From Delphinus delphis (Eukaryota > Chordata > Mammalia > Artiodactyla > Delphinidae): DNA of 64,000 nt. Of this stretch, positions 36,553 through 49,188 are shown piece by piece. How positions within the stretch are numbered: the stretch's first letter is position 1; each line of letters starts with the position of its first letter. The stretch spans positions 558,001 through 622,000 of the forward strand of contig NW_027192659.1 of NCBI RefSeq assembly GCF_949987515.2, in the 5' to 3' direction. A program made the translations under genes and the position numbers. Under the pieces are notes generated by a model. The model was not told the origin of the DNA, ran no database searches, and saw nothing but the letters and a program-made list of their open reading frames with translations.

Positions 36553-39365
36553 TTGGCCAAAAAGGGCGTATGTGTTTTTTCCTGAATATATTCAGGAAAA
36601 AACGCATACGCCCTTTTTGGCCAAGTGCATCATTGTGGACGTTCTGCCTCTTTTCCTATGCTTTCAATGCAATTCCAGTCTACCTCCTGAAATCGGTTTC
36701 CTGCAATTCTGCCCCGCTTTCAAGTCCTCTTGGCAGCCTTACTTCAGTATATTTTTGGACGATAGCTGTCATTTATAACTCTGCAGGTTTGTGAATTACA
36801 GTGCCCCTGAGCTACTTTCTTCAACTCGCTTTCTTTTGAGATGGCCGCAACACCGCAGGATGGCTTCAGGCCCTAATCTGGTTCTGGCACGGCACGCTGA
36901 GCCTTTGGTTATTTCCTCTTCCTGGTGGGAAATGAGAGTTAAATTTGCCCGTCCAGACACCTCCAGCTAGTCTCTCATTGGATCTCGCTATTCCTGTTCA
37001 TCTTCCGCAGAAATTGCAAACTGGGCCAAACAGGAGGTTAAAGGCGCTGACTCTCCAAGTGGGGAGAGTGTTAGTAAAGTGTCTGGAATGTTGCACCCGA
37101 GTACCAGGGTACGAAAACTGAGACATATTTGAACACGTCTCCCAATCACATGGTTGATCATACTCTGGGTTCCACATGCATGTTTTATCTGAAGGAAGAA
37201 TACCTTAAACCTGGAGAGTTGAGACCCGTGGAATGGGTACCATGCAATATGACTTCAAAGGGGTCTTCATTTGCTCACCGAATCTCTCCAATCCTATCAC
37301 TGCTGCGTTTATGCCCCTGTACACATGCTTGATTCTCTTTCAGAGACATAGCAATCCATAGGTTTTAAGATACTTACTAGTCAGGTACATTCTTAGGCGT
37401 TTAATATGGGGTGTTGAGTCCATTTCGTTGAGCAAGGAGTAGCTCTTGTCTATTCCATATTTGGCTTAAGGAACTTTATCTGTGCTCATTTCAATCTCTG
37501 GTTTTATGCAGCACACCAACTCACCTTTCCCCTTAAGCAAGCATAAGTTGCTTTTCTAAATTTGAGACCCTGTTCTCTTTTCGAATTCAGTTCCTCTGTA
37601 GCCAAGTTTACATTCCGTGTATTACTGATATCTTATGATGTTTCTTTTTCTGTGTGACTTATTTCAGTTAGAATCATCATACCTGAATCCACTCATTGTG
37701 CTGCTAAGGGCCTGATGACATAGATTTCATTGCTGAGTGATATTGCTTTGTAAGTAAATACCACAAATTCTTTATCCATTTTTCACTTTCTGCGATGTTG
37801 AACTTGTACTGTAAACGAGGTTCTTGTAAACAGAGGCGTCTCAATCTTTGTGGTGGCTGTGTCTTTTTGATTTTAATTTCCCTAAGCTATAGGACCATAA
37901 GTGGAAGTGCCCTTGGCTCTGTTGCTTTGTTTTTTAGATGTTTCAGGAAACACCATACACTTCTCCCGAATGTCTGTTGGCAATTTACATCCCGCCCATC
38001 AGCATAACAAGGCTCCCAGTTCTCCATGGCCTGTCCTGCCTTTCTGGATTTTACACTTTTTTCAGATGGCCCTTTTGACCGGGGGGAAGTGAGACGTCAT
38101 TGTAGTGCAGATTTCCTTTGCAAGTTTGCTTGGCTGGCCAAAAAGGGCGTATGCGTTTTTTCCTGAATATATTCAGGAAAAAACGCATATGCCCTTTTTG
38201 GCCAAGTGCATCATTGTGGAGGTTCTGCCTCTTTTCCTATGCTTTCAATGCAATTCCAGTCTACCTCCTGAAATCGGTTTCCTGCAATTCTGCCCCGCTT
38301 TCAAGTCCTCTTGGCAGCCTTACTTCAGTATGTTTTTGGATGATAGCTGTCATTTATAACTCTGCAGGTTTGTGAATTACAGTGCCCCTGAGCTCCTTTC
38401 TTCAACTCGCTTTCTTTTGAGCTGGCCGCAACACCGCAGGATGGCTTCAGGCCCTAATCTGGTTCTGGCACGGCACGCTGAGCCTTTGGTTATTTCCTCT
38501 TCCTGGTGGGAAATGAGAGTTAAATTTGCCCGTCCAGACACCTCCAGCTAGTCTCTCATTGGATCTCGCTATTCCTGTTCATCTTCCGCAGAAATTGCAA
38601 ACTGGGCCAAACAGGAGGTTAAAGGCGCTGACTCTCCAAGTGGGGAGAGTGTTAGTAAAGCGTCTGGAATGTTGCACCCGAGTACCAGGGGAGGAAAACT
38701 GAGACATATTTGAACACGTCTCCCGTTCACACGGTTGTCATACTCTGGGTTCCACATGCATGTTTTAGCTGAAGGAAGAATACCTTAAATCTGGGTAGTT
38801 GAAACCCGTGGAATGGGTACCATGCAATATGACTTCAAAGGGTCTTCATTTGCTCACCGAACCTCTCCAATCCTATCACTGCTGCGTTTATGCCCCTGTA
38901 CACATGCTTGATTCTCTTTCGGATTCATAGCAATCCATAGGTTTTAAGATACTTACTAGTCAGGTACATTCTTAAGCGTTTAATATGCGGTGTTGAGTCC
39001 ATTTCATTGAGCAAGGAGTAGCTCTTGTCTATTCCATATTTGGCTTAAGGAACTTTATCTGTGTTCATTTCAATCTCTGGTTTTATGCAGCACCCCAACT
39101 CACCTTTCCCCTTAAGCAAGCATAAGATGGTTTTCTAATTTTGAGACACTGTTCTGTTCTGTAATTCAGTTCCTGTGTAGCCAAGTTTACATTCCGTGTA
39201 TTACTGATATCTTATGATGTTTCTTTTTCTGTGTGACTTATTTCAGTTAGAATCATCGTACCTGAATCCACTCATTGTGCTGCTAAGGGCCTGATGACAT
39301 AGATTTCATTGCTGAGTGATATTGCTTTGTAAGTAAATACCACAACTTCTTTATCCATTTTTCAC
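36206..39365 (+). repeat. Second 3,160-bp dimer duplication, copy 1
   Basis: The block repeats at +3,160 bp with very few differences: 36,813 T versus 39,973 A; 38,096 G versus 41,256 T; 38,571 A versus 41,731 C. Shared private markers include AACTGAGCCGTTCC, GTATGTGTTTTTTCC in the palindrome arm, CACACCAACTCACC, CCCGAATGTCTG, GTGGAGGTTCTG and CGGTTGTCATAC. Identity may start up to about 115 bp further left; the first upstream mismatch is near 36,089. Confidence 0.88.
36553..38133 (+). repeat. Monomer 24, 1,581 bp, type A
   Basis: The left palindrome arm has one CpG-type change (GTATGTG). Markers are GAGCTACTTTC near 36,809, CACACCAACTCACC near 37,512, GCGTCTCAATC near 37,836, CCCGAATGTCTG near 37,965 and G at 38,096. 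Confidence 0.91.
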
Positions 39366-39712
39366 TTTCTGTTATGTTGAACTTGTACTGTAAACGAGGT
39401 TCTTGTAAACTGAGCCGTTCCAAACTTTGGGGTGGCTGTGTCTTTTTGATTTTAATTTCCCTAAGCTATAGGACCATAAGTGGAAGTGCCCTAGGCTCTG
39501 TTGCTTTGTTTCTTAGATGTTTCAGGAAACACCATACACTTCTCCCGAGTGTCTGTTGGCAATTTACATCCCGCCCATCAGCATAACAAGGCTCCCAGTT
39601 CTCCATGGCCTGTCCTGCCTTTCTGGATTTTACACTTTTTTCAGATGGCCCTTTTGACCGGGGGGAAGTGAGACTTCATTGTAGTGCAGATTTCCTTTGC
39701 AAGCTTGCTTGG
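38134..39712 (+). repeat. Monomer 25, 1,579 bp, type A
   Basis: Its palindrome begins CTGGCC and has CATATGCCC in the right arm, giving two mismatches. An A is missing in CGGTTGTCATAC (near 38,733). Other markers are GTGGAGGTTCTG, AGTATGTTTTTGG and AAGATGGTTTTC. Confidence 0.91.
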
Positions 39713-42525
39713 TTGGCCAAAAAGGGCGTATGTGTTTTTTCCTGAATATATTCAGGAAAAAACGCATACGCCCTTTTTGGCCAAGTGCATCATTGTGGAC
39801 GTTCTGCCTCTTTTCCTATGCTTTCAATGCAATTCCAGTCTACCTCCTGAAATCGGTTTCCTGCAATTCTGCCCCGCTTTCAAGTCCTCTTGGCAGCCTT
39901 ACTTCAGTATATTTTTGGACGATAGCTGTCATTTATAACTCTGCAGGTTTGTGAATTACAGTGCCCCTGAGCAACTTTCTTCAACTCGCTTTCTTTTGAG
40001 ATGGCCGCAACACCGCAGGATGGCTTCAGGCCCTAATCTGGTTCTGGCACGGCACGCTGAGCCTTTGGTTATTTCCTCTTCCTGGTGGGAAATGAGAGTT
40101 AAATTTGCCCGTCCAGACACCTCCAGCTAGTCTCTCATTGGATCTCGCTATTCCTGTTCATCTTCCGCAGAAATTGCAAACTGGGCCAAACAGGAGGTTA
40201 AAGGCGCTGACTCTCCAAGTGGGGAGAGTGTTAGTAAAGTGTCTGGAATGTTGCACCCGAGTACCAGGGTACGAAAACTGAGACATATTTGAACACGTCT
40301 CCCAATCACATGGTTGATCATACTCTGGGTTCCACATGCATGTTTTATCTGAAGGAAGAATACCTTAAACCTGGAGAGTTGAGACCCGTGGAATGGGTAC
40401 CATGCAATATGACTTCAAAGGGGTCTTCATTTGCTCACCGAATCTCTCCAATCCTATCACTGCTGCGTTTATGCCCCTGTACACATGCTTGATTCTCTTT
40501 CAGAGACATAGCAATCCATAGGTTTTAAGATACTTACTAGTCAGGTACATTCTTAGGCGTTTAATATGGGGTGTTGAGTCCATTTCGTTGAGCAAGGAGT
40601 AGCTCTTGTCTATTCCATATTTGGCTTAAGGAACTTTATCTGTGCTCATTTCAATCTCTGGTTTTATGCAGCACACCAACTCACCTTTCCCCTTAAGCAA
40701 GCATAAGTTGCTTTTCTAAATTTGAGACCCTGTTCTCTTTTCGAATTCAGTTCCTCTGTAGCCAAGTTTACATTCCGTGTATTACTGATATCTTATGATG
40801 TTTCTTTTTCTGTGTGACTTATTTCAGTTAGAATCATCATACCTGAATCCACTCATTGTGCTGCTAAGGGCCTGATGACATAGATTTCATTGCTGAGTGA
40901 TATTGCTTTGTAAGTAAATACCACAAATTCTTTATCCATTTTTCACTTTCTGCGATGTTGAACTTGTACTGTAAACGAGGTTCTTGTAAACAGAGGCGTC
41001 TCAATCTTTGTGGTGGCTGTGTCTTTTTGATTTTAATTTCCCTAAGCTATAGGACCATAAGTGGAAGTGCCCTTGGCTCTGTTGCTTTGTTTTTTAGATG
41101 TTTCAGGAAACACCATACACTTCTCCCGAATGTCTGTTGGCAATTTACATCCCGCCCATCAGCATAACAAGGCTCCCAGTTCTCCATGGCCTGTCCTGCC
41201 TTTCTGGATTTTACACTTTTTTCAGATGGCCCTTTTGACCGGGGGGAAGTGAGACTTCATTGTAGTGCAGATTTCCTTTGCAAGTTTGCTTGGCTGGCCA
41301 AAAAGGGCGTATGCGTTTTTTCCTGAATATATTCAGGAAAAAACGCATATGCCCTTTTTGGCCAAGTGCATCATTGTGGAGGTTCTGCCTCTTTTCCTAT
41401 GCTTTCAATGCAATTCCAGTCTACCTCCTGAAATCGGTTTCCTGCAATTCTGCCCCGCTTTCAAGTCCTCTTGGCAGCCTTACTTCAGTATGTTTTTGGA
41501 TGATAGCTGTCATTTATAACTCTGCAGGTTTGTGAATTACAGTGCCCCTGAGCTCCTTTCTTCAACTCGCTTTCTTTTGAGCTGGCCGCAACACCGCAGG
41601 ATGGCTTCAGGCCCTAATCTGGTTCTGGCACGGCACGCTGAGCCTTTGGTTATTTCCTCTTCCTGGTGGGAAATGAGAGTTAAATTTGCCCGTCCAGACA
41701 CCTCCAGCTAGTCTCTCATTGGATCTCGCTCTTCCTGTTCATCTTCCGCAGAAATTGCAAACTGGGCCAAACAGGAGGTTAAAGGCGCTGACTCTCCAAG
41801 TGGGGAGAGTGTTAGTAAAGCGTCTGGAATGTTGCACCCGAGTACCAGGGGAGGAAAACTGAGACATATTTGAACACGTCTCCCGTTCACACGGTTGTCA
41901 TACTCTGGGTTCCACATGCATGTTTTAGCTGAAGGAAGAATACCTTAAATCTGGGTAGTTGAAACCCGTGGAATGGGTACCATGCAATATGACTTCAAAG
42001 GGTCTTCATTTGCTCACCGAACCTCTCCAATCCTATCACTGCTGCGTTTATGCCCCTGTACACATGCTTGATTCTCTTTCGGATTCATAGCAATCCATAG
42101 GTTTTAAGATACTTACTAGTCAGGTACATTCTTAAGCGTTTAATATGCGGTGTTGAGTCCATTTCATTGAGCAAGGAGTAGCTCTTGTCTATTCCATATT
42201 TGGCTTAAGGAACTTTATCTGTGTTCATTTCAATCTCTGGTTTTATGCAGCACCCCAACTCACCTTTCCCCTTAAGCAAGCATAAGATGGTTTTCTAATT
42301 TTGAGACACTGTTCTGTTCTGTAATTCAGTTCCTGTGTAGCCAAGTTTACATTCCGTGTATTACTGATATCTTATGATGTTTCTTTTTCTGTGTGACTTA
42401 TTTCAGTTAGAATCATCGTACCTGAATCCACTCATTGTGCTGCTAAGGGCCTGATGACATAGATTTCATTGCTGAGTGATATTGCTTTGTAAATAAATAC
42501 CACAACTTCTTTATCCATTTTTCAC
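39366..42525 (+). repeat. Second 3,160-bp dimer duplication, copy 2
   Basis: It copies the preceding block. The right edge is visible at about 42,526, where CTGCGATGTTG replaces the CTGTTATGTTG found at 36,206 and 39,366. One copy-specific change, A at 42,493, turns GTAAGTAAATA into GTAAATAAATA. The crossover probably lies in the L1-derived part between about 39,250 and 39,365. The next monomers (42,873 onward) stay related but carry more differences, suggesting an older related copy. Confidence 0.86.
39713..41293 (+). repeat. Monomer 26, 1,581 bp, type A (duplicate of monomer 24)
   Basis: It matches monomer 24 except A at 39,973 and the reversion to CTTCAT at 41,256. Confidence 0.91.
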
Positions 42526-42872
42526 TTTCTGCGATGTTGAACTTGTACTGTAAACGAGGTTCTTGTAAACAGAGGCGTCCCAAACTTTGGGGTGGCTGTG
42601 TCTTTTTGATTTTAATTTCCCTAAGCTATAGGACCATAAGTGGAAGTGCCCTAGGCTCTGTTGCTTTGTTTTTTAGATGTTTCAGGAAACACCATACACT
42701 TCTCCCTAGTGTCTGTTGGCAATTTACATCCCGCCCATCAGCATAACAAGGCTCCCAGTTCTCCATGGCCTGTCCTGCCTTTCTGGATTTTACACTTTTT
42801 TCAGATGGCCCTTTTGACCGGGGGGAAGTGAGACTTCATTGTAGTGCAGATTTCCTTTGCAAGCTTGCTTGG
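41294..42872 (+). repeat. Monomer 27, 1,579 bp, type A (duplicate of monomer 25)
   Basis: It matches monomer 25 except C at 41,731 and A at 42,493. Identity stops at about 42,526, where it returns to the CGATGTTG form. Confidence 0.91.
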
Positions 42873-44453
42873 TTGGCCAAAAAGGGCGTATGTGTTTTTT
42901 CCTGAATATATTCAGGAAAAAACGCATACGCCCTTTTTGGCCAAGTGCATCATTGTGGACGTTCTGCCTCTTTTCCTATGCTTTCAATGCAATTCCAGTC
43001 TACCTCCTGAAATCGGTTTCCTGCAATTCTGCCCCGCTTTCAAGTCCTCTTGGCAGCCTTACTTCAGTATATTTTTGGACGATAGCTGTCATTTATAACT
43101 CTGCAGGTTTGTGAATTACAGTGCCCCTCAGCTCCTTTCTTCAACTCGCTTTCTTTTGAGATGGCCGCAACACCGCAGGATGGCTTCAGGCCCTAATCTG
43201 GTTCTGGCACGGCACGCTGAGCCTTTGGTTATTTCCTCTTCCTGGTGGGAAATGAGAGTTAAATTTGCCCGTCCAGACACCTCCAGCTAGTCTCTCATTG
43301 GATCTCGCTATTCCTGTTCATCTTCCGCAGAAATTGCAAACTGGGCCAAACAGGAGGTTAAAGGCGCTGACTCTCCAAGTGGGGAGAGTGTTAGTAAAGC
43401 GTCTGGAATGTTGCACCCGAGTACCAGGGTACGAAAACTGAGACATATTTGAACACGTCTCCCGATCACATGGTTGATCATACTCTGGGTTCCACATGCA
43501 TGTTTTATCTGAAGGAAGAATACCTTAAACCTGGAGAGTTGAGACCCGTGGAATGGGTACCATGCAATATGACTTCAAAGGGGTCTTCATTTGCTCACCG
43601 AATCTCTCCAATCCTATCACTGCTGCGTTTATGCCCCTGTACACATGCTTGATTCTCTTTCAGAGACATAGCAATCCATAGGTTTTAAGATACTTACTAG
43701 TCAGGTACATTCTTAGGCGTTTAATATGGGGTGTTGAGTCCATTTCGTTGAGCAAGGAGTAGCTCTTGTCTATTCCATATTTGGCTTAAGGAACTTTATC
43801 TGTGCTCATTTCAATCTCTGGTTTTATGCAGCACCCCAACTCACCTTTCCCCTTAAGCAAGCATAAGTTGGTTTTCTAAATTTGAGACCCTGTTCTCTTT
43901 TCGAATTCAGTTCCTCTGTAGCCAAGTTTACATTCCGTGTATTACTGATATCTTATGATGTTTCTTTTTCTGTGTGACTTATTTCAGTTAGAATCATCAT
44001 ACCTGAATCCACTCATTGTGCTGCTAAGGGCCTGATGACATAGATTTCATTGCTGAGTGATATTGCTTTGTAAGTAAATACCACAAATTCTTTATCCATT
44101 TTTCACTTTCTGCGATGTTGAACTTGTACTGTAAACGAGGTTCTTGTAAACAGAGGCGTCCCAATCTTTGTGGTGGCTGTGTCTTTTTGATTTTAATTTC
44201 CCTAAGCTATAGGACCATAAGTGGAAGTGCCCTTGGCTCTGTTGCTTTGTTTTTTAGATGTTTCAGGAAACACCATACACTTCTCCGGAATGTCTGTTGG
44301 CAATTTACATCCCGCCCATCAGCATAACAAGGCTCCCAGTTCTCCATGGCCTGTCCTGCCTTTCTGGATTTTACACTTTTTTCAGATGGCCCTTTTGACC
44401 GGGGGGATGTGAGACTTCATTGTAGTGCAGATTTCCTTTGCAAGTTTGCTTGG
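42873..44453 (+). repeat. Monomer 28, 1,581 bp, type A
   Basis: It has the same left-arm GTATGTG change as monomers 24 and 26 but lacks several of their other markers (CCCCTCAGCTCC in place of the GAGCTACTTTC type). It has CTCCGGAATG near 44,283 and GGGGATGTGAG near 44,404. It is a more distant relative of the dimer unit. Confidence 0.9.
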
Positions 44454-46033
44454 CTGGCCAACAAGGGCGTATGCGTTTTTTCCTGAATATATTCAGGAAA
44501 AAACGCATACGCCCTTTTTGGCCAAGTGCATCATTGTGGACGTTCTGCCTCTTTTCCTATGCTTTCAATGCAATTCCAGTCTACCTCCTGAAATCGGTTT
44601 CCTGCAATTCTGCCCCGCTTTCAAGTCCTCTTGGCAGCCTTACTTCAGTATGTTTTTGGACGATAGCTGTCATTTATAACTCTGCAGGTTTGTGAATTAC
44701 AGTGCCCCTGAGCTCCTTTCTTCAACTCGCTTTCTTTTGAGCTGGCCGCAACACCGCAGGATGGCTTCAGGCCCTAATCTGGTTCCGGCACGGCACGCTG
44801 AGCCTTTGGTTATTTCCTCTTCCTGGTGGGAAATGAGAGTTAAATTTGACCGTCCAGACAACTCCAGCTAGTCTCTCATTGGTTCTCCCTATTCCTGTTC
44901 ATCTTCCACAGAAATTGCAAACTGGGCCAAACAGGAGGTTAAAGGCGCTGACTCTCAAAGTGGGGAGAGTGTTAGTAAAGCGTCTGGAATGTTGCACCCG
45001 AGTACCAGGGGAGGAAAACTGAGACATATCTGAACACGTCTCCCGTTCACACGGTTGATCATACTCTGGGTTCCACATGCATGTTTTAGCTGAAGGAAGA
45101 ATACCTTAAACCTGGAGAGTTGAGACCCGTGGAATGGGTACCATGCAATATGACTTCAAAGGGTCTTCATTTGCTCACCGAACCTCTCCAATCCTACCAC
45201 TGCTGGGTTTATATCCCTGTACACACGTTTGATTCTCTTTCGGAGACATAGCAATCCATAGGTTTTAAGATACTTACTAGTCAGGTACATTCTTAGGCGT
45301 TTAATATGGGGTGTTTCGTCCATTTTGTTGAGCAAGGAGTAGCTCTTGTCTATTGCATATTTTGCTTAAGGAACTTTATCTGTGCTCATTTCAATCTCTG
45401 GTTTTATGCAGCACCCCAACTCACCTTTCCCCTTAAGCAAGCATAAGTTGCTTTTCTAAATTTGAGACCCTGTTCTGTTTTGGAATTCAGTTCCTGTGTA
45501 GCCAAGTTTACATTCCGTGTATTACTGATATCTTATGATGTTTCTTTTTCTGTGTGACTTATTTCAGTTAGAATCATCGTACCTGAATCCACTCATTGTG
45601 CTGCTGCGGGCCTGATGACATAGATTTCATTGCTGAGTGATATTGCTTTGTAAGTAAATACCACAAATTCTTTAACCATTTTTCACTTTCTGTGATGTTG
45701 AACTTGTACTGTAAACGAGGTTCTTGTAAACAGAGCCGTTCCAAACTTTGGGGTGGCTGTGTCTTTTTGATTTTAATTTCCCTAAGCTATAGGACCATAA
45801 GTGGAATTGCCCTAGGCTCTGTTGCTTTGTTTCTTAGATGTTTCAGGAAACACCATACACTTCTCCCTAGTGTCTGTTGGCAATTTACAAACCGCCCATC
45901 AGCATAACAAGGCTCCCAGTTCTCCATGGCCTGTCCTGCCTTTCTGGATTTTACACTTTTTTCAGATGGCCCTTTTGACCGGGGGGAAGTGAGACTTCAT
46001 TGTAGTGCAGATTTCCTTTGCAAGCTTGCTTGG
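44454..46033 (+). repeat. Monomer 29, 1,580 bp, type A
   Basis: The left palindrome arm has two changes (CTGGCCAACAAGG). Private changes include TTGACCGTCCAGACAACTCC near 44,847, CTCTCAAAGTGG near 44,952, GGTGTTTCGTCC near 45,310 and GCATATTTTGC near 45,355. Confidence 0.9.
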
Positions 46034-47610
46034 TTGGCCAAAAAGGGCGTATGCGTTTTTTCCTGAATATATTCAGGAAAAAACGCATACGCCCTTTTTG
46101 GCCAAGTGCATCATTGTGGACGTTCTGCCTCTTTTCCTATGCTTTCAATGCAATTCCAGTCTACCTCCTGAAATCGGTTTCCTGCAATTCTGCCCCGCTT
46201 TCAAGTCCTCTTGGCAGCCTTACTTCAGTATATTTTTGGACGATAGCTGTCATTTGTAACTCTGCAGAATTGTGAATTACAGTGCCCCTTAGCTCCTTTC
46301 TTCAACTCGCTTTCTTTTGAGCAGGCCGCAACACCGCAGGATGGCTTTAGGCCCTAATCTGGTTCCGGCACGGCACGCTGAGCCTTTGGTTATTTCCTCT
46401 TCCTGGTGGGAAATGAGAGTTAAATTTGCCCGTCCAGACACCTCCAGCTAGTCTCTCATTGGTTCTCCCTATTCCTGTTCATCTTCCGCAGAAATTGCAA
46501 ACTGGGCCAAACAGGAGGTTAAAGGCGCTGACTCTCCAAGTGGGGAGAGTGTTAGTAAAGTGTCTGGAATGTTGCACCCGAGTACCAGGGGAGGAAAACT
46601 GGGACATATTTGAACACGTCTCCCGTTCACATGGTTGATCATATTCTGGGTTCCACATGCATGTTTTAGGTGAAGGAAGAATACCTTAAAGCTGGGTAGT
46701 TGAAACCCGTGGAATGTGTACCATGCAATATGACTTCACAGGGTCTTCATTTGCTCACCGAACCTCTCCAATCCTATCACTGCTGCGTTTATGCCCCTGT
46801 CACATGCTTGATTGTCTTTCGGAGACATAGCAATCCATAGGTTTTAAGATACTTACTAGTCAGGTACATTCTTAGGCGTTTAATATGGGGTGTTGAGTCC
46901 ATTTCGTTGAGCAAGGAGTAGCTCTTGTCTATTCCATATTTGGCTTAAGGAACTTTATCTGTACTCATTTCAATCTCTGGTCTTATGCAGCACCCCAACT
47001 CACCTTTCCCCTTAAGCAAGCATAAGTTGGTTTTCTAAATTTGAGACCCTGTTCTGTTCTGTAATTCAGTTCCTGTGTAGCCAAGTTTACATTCCATGTA
47101 TTACTGATATCTTATGATGTTTCTTTTTCTGTGTGACTTATTTCAGTTAGAATCATCATACCTGAATCCACTCATTGTGCTGCTAAGGGCCTGATGACAT
47201 AGATTTCATTGCTGAGTGATATTGCTTTGTAAGTAAATACCACAACTTCTTTATCCATTTTTCACTTTCTGTGATGTTGAACTTGTACTGTAAACGAGGT
47301 TCTTGTAAACAGAGCCGTTCCAAACTTTGGGGTGGCTGTCTTTTTTATTTTAATTTCCCTAAGCTATAGGACCATAAGTGGAAGTGCCCTAGGCTCTGTT
47401 GCTTTGTTTTTTAGATGTTTCAGGAAACACCATACACTTCTCCAGAGTGTCTGTTGGCAATTTACATCCCGCCCATCAGCATAACAAGGCTCCCACTTCT
47501 CCATGGCCTGTCCTGCCTTTCTGGATTTTACACTTTTTTCAGATGGCCCTTTTGACCGGGGGGAAGTGAGACTTCATTGTAGTGCAGATTTCCTTTGCAA
47601 GCTTGCTTGG
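46034..47610 (+). repeat. Monomer 30, 1,577 bp (shortest), type A
   Basis: Its palindrome is perfect. Three bases are lost: one in CCCTGTCACATGC (about 46,800) and two in GGCTGTCTTTTTTATTTT (about 47,334). It ends the central type A run. Confidence 0.9.
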
Positions 47611-49188
47611 TTGGCCAAAAAGGGCGTATGCGTTTTTTCCTGAATATATTCAGGAAAAAACGCATACGCCCTTTTTGGCCAAGTGCATCATTGTGGACGT
47701 TCTGCCTCTTTTCCTATGCTTTCAATGCAATTCCAGTCTACCTCCTGAAATCGGTTTCCTGCAATTCTGCCCCGCTTTCAAGTCCTCTTGGCAGCCTTAC
47801 TTCAGTCTATTTTTGGACGATAGCTGTCATTTATAACTCTGCAGGTTTGTGAATTACAGTGCCCCTCAGCTCCTTTCTTCAACTCGCTTTCTTTTGAGCT
47901 GTCCGCAACACCGCACGATGGCTTCAGGCCCTAATCTGGTTCCGGCACGGCACGCTGAGCCTTTGGTTATTTCCTCTTCCTGGTGGGAAATGAGAGTTAA
48001 ATTTGCCCGTCCAGACACCTCCAGCTAGTCTCTCATTGGTTCTCCCTATTCCTGTTCATCTTCCGCAGAAATTGCAAACTGGGCCAAACAGGAGGTTAAA
48101 GGCGCTGACTCTCCAAGTGGGAGAGTGTTAGTAAAGCGTCTGGAATGTTGCACCCGAGTACCAGGGTACGAAAACTGAGACATATTTGAACACGTCTCCC
48201 GTTCACACGGTTGATCATATTCTGGGTTCCACATGCATGTTTTAGGTGAAGGAAGAATACCTTAAAGCTTGGTAGTTGAAACCCGTGGAATGGGTACCAT
48301 GCAATATGACTTCAAAGGGTCTTCATTTGCTCACCGAACCTCTCCAATCCTATCACTGCTGCGTTTATGCCCTGTACGCATGCCTGATTCTCTTTCGGAG
48401 ACATAGCAATCCATAGGTTTTAAGATACTTACTAGTCAGGTACATTCTTAGGCGTTTAATATGGGGTGTTGAGTCCATTTCGTTGAGCAAGGAGGAGCTC
48501 TTGTCTATTCCATATTTGGCTTAAGGAACTTTATCTGTGCTCATTTCAATCTCTGGTTTTATGCAGCACCCCAACTCACCTTTCCCCTTAAGCAAGCATA
48601 AGTTGGTTTTCTAAATTTGAGACCCTGTTCTGTTATGGAATTCAGTTCCTGTGTAGCCAAGTTTACATTCCGTGTATTAGTGATATCTTATGATGTTTCT
48701 TTTTCTGTGTGACTTATTTCAGTTAGAATCATCGTACCTGAATCCACTCATTATGCTGCTGCGGGCCTGATGACATAGATTTCATTGCTGAGTGATACTG
48801 CATTGTACGTAAGTACCACAACTTCTTTATCCATTTTTCACTTTCTGTGATATTGAACTTGTTCGGTAAATGAGGTTCTTGTAAACAGAGGCGTCCCAAA
48901 CTTTGGGATGGCTGTGTCTTTTTGATTTTAATTTCCCTAAGCTAATGGACCATAAGTGGAAGTGCCCTAGGCTCTGTTGCTTTGTTTTTTAGATGTTTCA
49001 GGAAACACCATACACTTCTCCCGAGTGTCTGTTGGCAATTTACATCCCGCCCATCAGCATAACCAGGCTCCCAGTTCTCTATGGCCTGTCATGCCTTTCT
49101 GGATGTTACAATTTATTCAGATGGCCCTTTTGACCGGGGGGAAGTGAGACTTCATTGTAGTGCAGATTTCCTTTGCAAGCTTGCTTGG
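47611..49188 (+). repeat. Monomer 31, 1,578 bp, type B
   Basis: Its palindrome is perfect. One base is lost in CCAAGTGGGAGAG (about 48,120) and one in TATGCCCTGTACGC (about 48,368). From about 49,060 it carries the markers of the dispersed 23.8-25.9 kb block. Confidence 0.9.

Noticed and set aside
42480..42500. AATAAA polyadenylation-like signal in monomer 27
   Set aside because: Created by a single private substitution in one copy, with no gene upstream.
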